Shown piece by piece: positions 6,399 through 12,837 of a DNA stretch of 12,837 bases (the stretch's first letter is position 1; every line of letters starts with the position of its first letter). The position numbers and the translations under genes are program-made. Origin of the DNA: an uncultured Bacteroidales bacterium (GTDB taxonomy: Bacteria; Bacteroidota; Bacteroidia; Bacteroidales; Paludibacteraceae). The stretch spans positions 1-12,837 of the forward strand of contig CALATT010000019.1 of NCBI GenBank assembly GCA_937891905.1, in the 5' to 3' direction. Below the pieces are notes generated by a model, which had not been told where the DNA came from, made no database searches, and saw nothing but the letters and a program-made list of their open reading frames with translations.

Positions 6399-7163
6399 AT
6401 GTTAGGTGCAATTATTGGCGATATTGTGGGGTCGCGTTTCGAGTTTAATCCCACAGGCGGGTTGCCATTTGAGTTATTCACACCGCAATGCGATTTTACC
6501 GATGACACTATTTGTACGGTGGCTATTGCGGATGCTCTCTTGAGTAAAGAACCCGATTACAAATCATCCCTAGTTAAATGGTGCAAGCGTTATAATCGCC
6601 CGATGGGTGGTTATGGTGCGTCTTTTGCCCGATGGATAGATAATCCTGTTCCGTATTGGTCATATGGTAATGGAGCGGTCATGCGTATCTCCCCGATCGG
6701 GTTGCTGTTAGATGATTTGCGCAATATCTTTAATGAGACTGTGCTAGCTACTGCTATCAGCCACAACCATGAGGATGCTATCCGTCATGCGTGCGCTGTG
6801 AGTGCGACAATCTATAATCTCAAACATGGCATGAGCAAAGAGGATGCTATCTCCAAAGCAGCTGCTTATTTGGATTTGGAGAAATTGCCCGAATTTATCC
6901 CGCAATCTAATCCGTTTAATGAGACTGTTTACAATTGCGTTCCTGTGGCGTTCTCTTGCCTATTTCATAGTACCGATTTTGAGAGTGCCATCCGCAATGC
7001 AATAGAGATAGGCGGAGATGTGGATACCATAGGCGCATGCGTTGGTGGCATGGCAGAGGCTTTATACGGGATTCCAGCGCATATCAAAGAGCGTGCAATG
7101 GAATATCTCCCCGATGATATGAAAGAGGTTGTAACTAAATTTTATGAGCGATATGGAAAATAA
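6399..7163 (+). CDS. ADP-ribosylglycohydrolase (DraG/ARH family), 254 aa
   Basis: Enzymes of this family remove ADP-ribose from modified proteins or other targets using two Mg2+ ions. The catalytic elements are all present: G-x-x-x-G-D-x-x-G-S-x-x-E at residues 3-15, FTDDT at 33-37 (Asp35, Asp36), GNGAVMR at 90-96, SHNHEDA at 121-127, and GGDVDT (Asp207, Asp209, Thr210) followed by G-x-x-x-A-x-x-G to 224. The length suits a single-domain enzyme. The protein begins directly with the first catalytic motif, so there is no N-terminal extension of the sort Tri1 immunity proteins use to plug their toxin. It lies 2 nt after the HTH gene and overlaps the next gene by 20 nt. It faces a MuF protein carrying an ADP-ribosyltransferase domain, which suggests an antidote role. 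The fold and activity are well supported; the immunity role is inferred. Confidence 0.92.
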   Translation: MLGAIIGDIVGSRFEFNPTGGLPFELFTPQCDFTDDTICTVAIADALLSKEPDYKSSLVKWCKRYNRPMGGYGASFARWIDNPVPYWSYGNGAVMRISPIGLLLDDLRNIFNETVLATAISHNHEDAIRHACAVSATIYNLKHGMSKEDAISKAAAYLDLEKLPEFIPQSNPFNETVYNCVPVAFSCLFHSTDFESAIRNAIEIGGDVDTIGACVGGMAEALYGIPAHIKERAMEYLPDDMKEVVTKFYERYGK

Positions 7164-7353
7164 AAAAGAGGCTGGATTTTCTATCCATAAGGATCCGCAC
7201 ATGGTGTGGAAAGATAATCGTATTTGCAGTAGGTGTTTGAATCGTATGCCTTTGCAGGGTACTGAATGCGATGTCTTCGATGATGTCGAGGATGTAAATA
7301 ATGCAAAACGCAGTGGCGAATGTGAGTTCTTTCTCGAGAGAGAGGGCGAATAA
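7144..7353 (+). CDS. Small four-cysteine protein, 69 aa
   Basis: It overlaps the end of the glycohydrolase gene by 20 nt and ends just before the terminator, so it is the last gene of the cassette. Four cysteines (28, 31, 42, 60) form C-x2-C-x10-C-x17-C, compatible with a small zinc-binding fold. The rest is acidic (CDVFDDVEDV, EFFLEREGE). The layout recalls small uncharacterised 'C..C...C...C.yF' proteins of gut bacteria. No signal peptide or membrane segment is seen. The function is unknown; it might assist the glycohydrolase, bind the toxin, or be unrelated. Alternative starts at Met4 would make little difference. Confidence 0.7.
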   Translation: MSDMENKKEAGFSIHKDPHMVWKDNRICSRCLNRMPLQGTECDVFDDVEDVNNAKRSGECEFFLEREGE

Positions 7354-7355
7354 AA

Positions 7356-7384
7356 AAGAGGGTTGCAAAACCCTCTTATTTTTT
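7356..7384. terminator. Bidirectional terminator between the cassette and the MuF gene
   Basis: AAGAGGGTT (7356-7364), GCAA tetraloop, AACCCTCTT (7369-7377) form a perfect 9-bp stem. TTTTTT follows at 7379-7384 on the plus strand, and AAAAAA at 7352-7357 gives a T-run on the minus strand. It can stop both convergent transcripts. The minus-strand stop codon of the MuF gene (7378-7376) is inside the hairpin. Confidence 0.85.
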
Positions 7385-9814
7385 CATTCTACATCTTAAC
7401 ACTAGGTATCTTCCATCATCTTTTGCAGATAAGAAAACTAGTTCCGTTGAACGACCGAATACAACCTCGCTCTCTTCATAATTTCTAGTGATATATATCG
7501 GAGTATTAGGCTCTACCTCGATTTCTAATTTTACCGACCTTATATCTTTGAAATAGTTAATATGCTCATTTGTGGATGCTGACATATATGCAGGGTCTTT
7601 TGAGAGCGATGTTCCTCCTTTTACTGACTGTAATTGTCTATATAATTGCCTTATATTACTGCCTGTAAATGCATTAGTATCAAATAAGCTGTTCAGTGCT
7701 TTAGCATCCACATATCGCGTTACTCTTATAGGGATAGGCAAGGAGAATTCAGCAATCTTTTTATCCAGCAGTTTTATAGTTTTTATATCATCCGTAGTTA
7801 AGCCAGCTCTTTCCAGCTTATATGCATTTTGAGAATCTATACTGCCTGTTACATTTGAATCTCTAAACGCCCTGTTTATGTAGAAACTATTTCCTGTATG
7901 GACATATCCGCCTCGTCCATTATGGCCACCTCCTCTTTGTGTATGATTCCATAATTGATCTTTCTCTGCTTGCGTTTCAGGTTTCACAGCCGTATATATA
8001 TACTCATGTTGGTCTCCTTGAAAATGGATAAATCCATTATCTACCACTACATCCCTTTCATCAATCATGTGTCCTATACTTTTCATATAGTCCATGAAAT
8101 CTTTTTTGGTTTCGGCGGCTGTTTTAGGTGTGAAATCACTTGCTATTTTTGTCTTGACTTTCTTTGCATCTCTCCTAGATTTTTGTGCCTCTAATTGTGC
8201 TACTTTCTTTGCTAGGTTATTAGCGGCTGATGTAAGTTGAGCGATTGATGTGTTATCATCTGCAAAAAGGTCGTCAAACTTATCTAGCAGCGTGTCTAAC
8301 TGTGGACTTCTTGAATGTTGAGCAAATGCGATTTGGTCTTTGATGCTGTCTTTTACTGACATCATGCTGATACGATGCTCTATTAATTCGAGACGCTTTT
8401 TATAGGCCTCTTGTGAGATTTGCCATGTCTTAGGGTATCTCTTTTTGCCACGATCTTCTCTACCCATCCATTTTATTTCGTACTCCAATCCGTCTTTCAT
8501 TGCCTTTAATGAGGCTGGAGAATTGAAATCCCAATCCCATCGGGATAGGGTTTTCGAAATACCCGCATGAGTTTGCTCTAGCTCTGCAATTGATATTGTC
8601 TTATGCAGCTCTCGAGCATTAGGGATAAGGTCGGTAAGAGCCTGCTCTCTGCGTTTCATTTCTGCTACTGCTTGAGCAATCTCTCTAGATGCTTGCTGAA
8701 TAGTATTGCGGTCGCCCTCCTGCATTGCTTTTTGCAATTTGGAGTAATCTACATCGTTTACTTTTTTAGCGGCTTGTAGGACATTTTTAGCGGTCTTATC
8801 TATGAGGGCATTCTTCTTTTCTTGCTCAGCTTTTATTCTTGCCTCCTCCTCGGCTTTCTTTTGAGCCTCGATTTCCTCTTTGGTTGGTTGCTTTGGTTTT
8901 TCAAACTTAGCACGGATTTCAGCAGGCACCATCTCTTTAGCGATTGGCACGAGTTGATGGCGACAGTTCCAGCCGCCTACATTAACGAGGAAATTCTCGG
9001 GCGTTGTACCCTCTATCAATCCATGAGGCAATCCCGTTTTATCATAGATGGCGCATTCGTGTCCGTCTATCTTGCCTGCGAGGATGTCTGCAAACTCGGA
9101 TATGTGGATATACTTTTTCTTGGTCATGTGGGCGCAAAACTCTCGGGTCGTTTCGATGGTGCTACCCGTGTACATGAACCATTCGCATCCTAAGTCATCC
9201 GTCACGAGTTTGTTGTTTTGCCCCGTATATTGCCCTAGAGCGGTTACTGCATAGGTCTTGGCATATTTGCTCAGTGCGCCCTGCGATGTCTCCGTAGAGA
9301 GCAAATAAGCGTGCATTTCGCTGACTATATCCGAATACTTTGCCCCCGTGGTTACTGCACGCAGTAGCATATCGGATATTTTGCCCGTTACATTAGCAGA
9401 TAATCCCGCACCCGTGAGGTTGTTTGCCACATTCTGCGCTGCTAGGGATTTCATAAGTTCAAACTTTGAGCTAGCCCCCATGTGATAGTTCGTGTGCGCT
9501 ACAAAGTTGCTCGAGAGGCTATCAAAGTATTTCTTTTGCTCATTGTAGATTTTATCAAACGCCCCGATCAACTTAGCTACGCCTGCAAGAAATTGCTTAT
9601 TGTTGGCTATCTTTGTTAGTCGGGTTTTGATTACACCTATCTTCTTTAAGTTAGATATGGTGGTTTTGATATTACCATGCGCATCCGTTTCTAGCCCCTT
9701 GATAAGGCTGAGAGTTTCTTGGAGAATCTTTTTCTCGCTTGCCTCTACAACCTTATCAAAGTCAGCCGATGCACCATCTATAATATCAAATATAGGATGG
9801 AATGATTTTGCCAT
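7376..9814 (-). CDS. MuF-type minor head protein fused to an ADP-ribosyltransferase toxin-like domain, 812 aa
   Basis: Residues 1-300 are a phage head morphogenesis (MuF) module: helical start, then FCAHMTKKKYIHISEFADIL and the closing GGWNCRHQLVPI (280-291), the hallmark 'W.CRH/RC' end of MuF domains. Residues 301-560 are a long charged helical linker. Residues about 565-812 look like an ADP-ribosyltransferase of the R-S-E class (ADPrib_exo_Tox-like): FYINRAFRD (644-652), LLDKKIAEF before the Arg strand IRVTRYVD (Arg700), the STS-like YMSAST (Ser745, Ser747), and the ExE pair Glu781 and Glu783. Such MuF fusions belong to a known class of phage polymorphic toxins. The protein is more than twice the length of a plain MuF protein. 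The gene starts 2 nt after the portal stop and ends inside a bidirectional terminator. The convergent neighbour cassette encodes an ADP-ribosylglycohydrolase. The ART assignment is by motif, not by search. Confidence 0.85.
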   Translation of the reverse strand: MAKSFHPIFDIIDGASADFDKVVEASEKKILQETLSLIKGLETDAHGNIKTTISNLKKIGVIKTRLTKIANNKQFLAGVAKLIGAFDKIYNEQKKYFDSLSSNFVAHTNYHMGASSKFELMKSLAAQNVANNLTGAGLSANVTGKISDMLLRAVTTGAKYSDIVSEMHAYLLSTETSQGALSKYAKTYAVTALGQYTGQNNKLVTDDLGCEWFMYTGSTIETTREFCAHMTKKKYIHISEFADILAGKIDGHECAIYDKTGLPHGLIEGTTPENFLVNVGGWNCRHQLVPIAKEMVPAEIRAKFEKPKQPTKEEIEAQKKAEEEARIKAEQEKKNALIDKTAKNVLQAAKKVNDVDYSKLQKAMQEGDRNTIQQASREIAQAVAEMKRREQALTDLIPNARELHKTISIAELEQTHAGISKTLSRWDWDFNSPASLKAMKDGLEYEIKWMGREDRGKKRYPKTWQISQEAYKKRLELIEHRISMMSVKDSIKDQIAFAQHSRSPQLDTLLDKFDDLFADDNTSIAQLTSAANNLAKKVAQLEAQKSRRDAKKVKTKIASDFTPKTAAETKKDFMDYMKSIGHMIDERDVVVDNGFIHFQGDQHEYIYTAVKPETQAEKDQLWNHTQRGGGHNGRGGYVHTGNSFYINRAFRDSNVTGSIDSQNAYKLERAGLTTDDIKTIKLLDKKIAEFSLPIPIRVTRYVDAKALNSLFDTNAFTGSNIRQLYRQLQSVKGGTSLSKDPAYMSASTNEHINYFKDIRSVKLEIEVEPNTPIYITRNYEESEVVFGRSTELVFLSAKDDGRYLVLRCRMKK

Positions 9815-9816
9815 GA

Positions 9817-11616
9817 TTACTCATCAATTTCGTGTTGTTGCTCTTGTATTTTAGGGATAATCGGCTGTTGCATGCTGATTACCTCTTGCGCTGGTTCATT
9901 CTCCTTTTTGATTTCCTGGGCGTATTTCTTCATTACCTCCATCTTGGCTGCATAGTCCTTTGTGGCGAAATTACCATCCTCTGCCATAGCCCTGCGCACA
10001 AAGGTTTGTATATTGCAAGATATGATATAATCAATCTCCGTTATACCCCCATTGGATAGCATGGTCATTTTGTCCTCCTCTTTGATTCCGAATAGAGGGT
10101 CGAGGTCGAATGTAGTCTCTACCTGCTCTGCAATCTCAGGGGATGTATTAAAGAGTTTTTTCGCATAGTCAATCTCCATCTCACGCAAGATAACAGGGTT
10201 TACATTGGATTGCTTAGCGGTGGATAACTCCGCCATGAGTACCGATGTGTTTAGGATGTTGAATTTCGTAGGTACATTGATACTTGGCAGCATCGCCTTT
10301 CGTTCCTCTTTGTTAGGCACGATGATTGAGTAACGATATTCCCCGATGAAATAATATACACGGTCGAGAATGCGCACCATGTTCTCTGCTATGGTGTTCA
10401 CAAAGTTATTAAACTCATCACGGTCAAACTCCTTAGCAGTTCCCGATTGAGCAGTAGGCACATAGGATAAAAACTCCATGTGTACTGCGCTGAGCGCATT
10501 GCGGATGTGCTTTTCTACTCGCTCATCTTGCAAGCGTGCTATATCCGTGGATTTTTGTATGTAGCCGATTGGTGGGGTTGGCGCTTGCGATTCTCCTGCT
10601 TTGGCGTTGTCGATAAGATACATGCCATATGGGGAGCGGTTAAGGATTGAGCCCGTTCCGTTGCATCGTGGACATTTTACCTCTTTGCCCTCTTTCATAA
10701 TTGTTCCCGAGCCTACACAGTCAGGGCATTCCGTTGTAGCAAAAGCATAGCGCTCGCTATACATGTGTTGCACGATTTCAGCCTGCAGGTCGGAATACTC
10801 TCGAGCAGCCTCATCCAAAAACGGAACCATGCCAGCAAGATAACTCTCATAGATGGTTTCGTTATTCGCTCTACCTTTGCGGATACCTCCGACCTTAAAA
10901 GCAGGGATTTCGCCGATATTGTGGTCTAGTTCTACAGTAGGCACAGCCTCGTTGCCTGTTCGTTGCTCATACTTGATGAATTGCGTAGGAGTGAGGACAT
11001 AGAAGATTGAGCCATCTTTCGTGCGTGTTCCGTTGTGGGTTGTATATGTGAGCGTGTCGCGTGATTTGAGCACAAGGTATTCCCCTGCTTGATACTCCAC
11101 GATTTGATCACTCTCGAAAAACTCTGCAACGGGCTGGATATACTCCGTCTCTTCCTCTGCGATGGTCTTAGGAATGACCGCTACGATTCCGTTAGGGTCG
11201 ATGAGGGATAGTCTAAGCAGTTCAGAGAACGCCCAATTCGTTATGCTGGTATATTCGGGATATTTCTCCTCACAGTACTTTTGCAGGGTTTCCTCCTTGG
11301 CAATCTTTGAGCTGATTTTATCCGTGTCATATTGCACGCTCCAATCGCTTGCACGGCGGATTTTCTCCAAAGATGCTACAACCTTGCTGAGTGGGGTCTT
11401 TGTGATAGGTACATAGATTTTCGTGCGGTACTCTTTTACCTCTTTCGATTCGGATGGTCGCCTCTTTACGATCATCTCCTCGAGGTCGCCATTGATGTGG
11501 CGCTTGAGTTGTTTGCATACATCCATGCACTTGCTCCTGTTAGCATAAGGGAAATTGCCCTGCAGCATTTTTCTAATAAACTCGGTCGAGAGTTTTGTTT
11601 GTGTTGGTGTGTTCAT
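9817..11616 (-). CDS. Phage portal protein with a DnaJ-like Cys4 insertion, 599 aa
   Basis: This would be the dodecameric DNA gate of the capsid. Length, position before the MuF gene, and the alternation of an alpha/beta N-terminal half with a long helical C-terminal half fit portals of Bacteroidota phages. Internal cues include SLEKIRRASDWSV (82-94) and AEFDRDEFNNFV-type helices around 394-405 (sequence AKEFDRDEFNNF). Residues 297-322 hold two CxxCxGxG units (CPDCVGSG and CPRCNGTG), the zinc-binding repeat of DnaJ proteins, inserted within the portal body; Cys297, Cys300, Cys315 and Cys318 could bind one zinc. The C-terminus is Q/P/E-rich. It starts 4 nt after the upstream stop and ends 2 nt before MuF. 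Confidence 0.8.
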   Translation of the reverse strand: MNTPTQTKLSTEFIRKMLQGNFPYANRSKCMDVCKQLKRHINGDLEEMIVKRRPSESKEVKEYRTKIYVPITKTPLSKVVASLEKIRRASDWSVQYDTDKISSKIAKEETLQKYCEEKYPEYTSITNWAFSELLRLSLIDPNGIVAVIPKTIAEEETEYIQPVAEFFESDQIVEYQAGEYLVLKSRDTLTYTTHNGTRTKDGSIFYVLTPTQFIKYEQRTGNEAVPTVELDHNIGEIPAFKVGGIRKGRANNETIYESYLAGMVPFLDEAAREYSDLQAEIVQHMYSERYAFATTECPDCVGSGTIMKEGKEVKCPRCNGTGSILNRSPYGMYLIDNAKAGESQAPTPPIGYIQKSTDIARLQDERVEKHIRNALSAVHMEFLSYVPTAQSGTAKEFDRDEFNNFVNTIAENMVRILDRVYYFIGEYRYSIIVPNKEERKAMLPSINVPTKFNILNTSVLMAELSTAKQSNVNPVILREMEIDYAKKLFNTSPEIAEQVETTFDLDPLFGIKEEDKMTMLSNGGITEIDYIISCNIQTFVRRAMAEDGNFATKDYAAKMEVMKKYAQEIKKENEPAQEVISMQQPIIPKIQEQQHEIDE

Positions 11617-11620
11617 AATT

Positions 11621-12772
11621 TTATCCGTGGTTAGAATTTCGTTGATTGATGTTTGCTTGCATTTTGAATGTGGCCATTGCTAGCTTTGTGCCGCATTCGG
11701 TTTCGGTGTACTCATCCCAATTAACCTCATAGGATTCGGACCGCACTAGGGATTCGCCATCTATAGAGATATTATCACAGCAGAGAGCGATTACATTCTT
11801 CTCGTGCCAATCCTCATGGATGTACTCCGTTTGTGCCTCATACTCTTTATTGATGGTGGCATGAATAACGATTCTCTTACCCGATAGGGTTTCATATATC
11901 TTATCCGATTGTTTGAGTTGAGGCTTGCGCAGTACGATAGGCAGCATTAGCTGGAGATATGGGTGCGTTCCGTCTGCAAGCAGAGGCGAGAATGGGAACC
12001 CGAATGCATCCTCATCGCATGAATATCGCACCTCTGCATACTTGTGAGGTTGTACTCGCTGCAATAGGTTGCTATACACGGTCTCGCCTTTGTATTGGTC
12101 AGTAAATACGATGGTCGAGTGTTTAACATAAACGGTTTGATTGAGTAGCTCGGTTGTTACTTGAAACTCTGCATTGATGGTAAACACATCCCCATCGTAC
12201 ATTACTCCTTGAAAAACCATATCCTCGGTTTGTTCGCTACTGTAATCTTGGAATAATGTTTGCCCTGTGTTCTCAGATACCACCTTTACGCTACCCACGA
12301 TGCCATAGGGCACACCGTTAGAGCCTACTCGATAGATTCGGAATTTTGGCACGCGTATAGTGTAGAATGTAGTGCCTTGCACCTTTAGTTTTGCAAGTTG
12401 CTGGGTCATTTTCGTTCCTACTGAACCCGTCACCGTGAGAGGATACTCATTATTCTCATATCCATAGGTTACATAAACCTTGCGATATGATGGCGTGTAG
12501 CGCAAACGGAAACACGCTCCTGGGCGTACCGTTGAGAGGTCTTGCAATGTAGCAAGCTGATAGATGCTATCTGCTCCCTTATCGTTTAATCGTGCTATCT
12601 GCGCTGCATCCGATTTGATTAGGATTCCGTCAGGAGTAATGATGTCGATTTGAGGGTTACTACCTCCCTCTATAAAGAACGCTGTTTGCATTCCATCTCC
12701 CACAGGCAAAGGCATGTCGCAAGTGGGTATTTCGGGCATTGCCCCAAATTGGATAAATTGATGTTCTAACAT
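11621..12772 (-). CDS. Beta-rich phage protein of unknown role upstream of the portal, 383 aa
   Basis: I do not recognise this family. The sequence is rich in T, V, Y, G and I and reads as successive beta strands (for example QIDIITPDGILI, KVYVTYGYENNEYPLTV, VFTINAEFQVTTE), suggesting several small beta domains. No signal peptide, membrane segment or catalytic motif is seen; Cys332 and Cys333 form a CC pair in an IALCCDNISIDG strand. The gene starts 1 nt after the preceding stop and ends 4 nt before the portal, so it is part of the late operon. The slot between packaging genes and portal, and the beta-rich nature, would suit a virion decoration, spike or fibre-like protein, but that is only inference. 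Confidence 0.7.
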   Translation of the reverse strand: MLEHQFIQFGAMPEIPTCDMPLPVGDGMQTAFFIEGGSNPQIDIITPDGILIKSDAAQIARLNDKGADSIYQLATLQDLSTVRPGACFRLRYTPSYRKVYVTYGYENNEYPLTVTGSVGTKMTQQLAKLKVQGTTFYTIRVPKFRIYRVGSNGVPYGIVGSVKVVSENTGQTLFQDYSSEQTEDMVFQGVMYDGDVFTINAEFQVTTELLNQTVYVKHSTIVFTDQYKGETVYSNLLQRVQPHKYAEVRYSCDEDAFGFPFSPLLADGTHPYLQLMLPIVLRKPQLKQSDKIYETLSGKRIVIHATINKEYEAQTEYIHEDWHEKNVIALCCDNISIDGESLVRSESYEVNWDEYTETECGTKLAMATFKMQANINQRNSNHG

Positions 12773-12773
12773 A

Positions 12774-12837
12774 TTAGTTTGCTTTTGGGATTAACTTTAA
12801 TTCTGCCTCATCCTTAAAGAATGAGTATGTCATTTCT
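12774..12837 (-). CDS. C-terminal 20 codons of an upstream gene, partial
   Basis: The minus strand is open from the right edge to a TAA at 12776-12774, encoding a 20-residue tail that ends KLIPKAN. The stop is 1 nt from the next start, in keeping with the packed operon. Phage gene order would place a terminase large subunit near here, but 20 residues are too few to identify it. Confidence 0.55.
   Translation of the reverse strand, partial: EMTYSFFKDEAELKLIPKAN

Noticed and set aside
6399..7163. DarTG-type system (DNA ADP-ribosylation with a macrodomain antitoxin)
   Set aside because: The hydrolase has DraG/ARH metal motifs, not a macrodomain, and the ART is of the R-S-E type fused to a MuF head protein, not a DarT-like protein.

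Overview
The window is a stretch of phage or prophage from a member of the Bacteroidota, most likely a gut Bacteroidales host. Three things point there. Two promoters match the Bacteroidota consensus (TTTG, about 20 nt, TAnnTTTG). Translation starts follow A/T-rich leaders with no Shine-Dalgarno. The virion proteins look like those of Bacteroidota siphophages. No tRNA, rRNA, CRISPR array, transposase or attachment site was seen.

Layout. Nearly everything is on the minus strand, read right to left, as one tightly packed structural module. In order: the last 20 codons of an unidentified upstream gene (right edge), a beta-rich protein of unknown role (12772-11621), the portal with a DnaJ-like Cys4 insert (11616-9817), a very long MuF-type minor head protein whose C-terminus is an ADP-ribosyltransferase (9814-7376), a small protein with a low-complexity tail (6052-5690), a scaffold-like coiled-coil protein (5669-4794), the major capsid protein (4770-3646), a probable connector (3636-3121), a gp10/Mu gpG-like neck protein (3124-2678), a probable tail terminator (2697-2173), a probable tail tube protein (2176-1625), two small tail-region proteins (1563-1225 and 1223-1026), and a large tail/fibre protein that runs off the left edge (1021 to 1).

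The structural module is interrupted between the MuF gene and the capsid genes by a three-gene cassette on the opposite strand: an XRE-type HTH protein (6193-6396), an ADP-ribosylglycohydrolase with its catalytic motifs intact (6399-7163), and a 69-residue four-cysteine protein (7144-7353). The cassette has its own promoter (6146-6177) and ends in a perfect 9-bp hairpin that also contains the stop codon of the convergent MuF gene (7356-7384). A second, divergent promoter (6078-6109) restarts late transcription into the scaffold and capsid genes.

How the genes may work together. The most interesting reading is a virion-borne effector with an enzymatic antidote. The MuF head protein would carry an ADP-ribosyltransferase in the phage particle, and the glycohydrolase, expressed separately from the late genes, would remove ADP-ribose from host targets and so protect the lysogen or producing cell. 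The logic resembles the known type VI Tre1/Tri1 pair, combined with the known class of MuF polymorphic toxins. Both domain calls rest on motifs read by eye. The functional pairing is an inference from adjacency and complementary chemistry.
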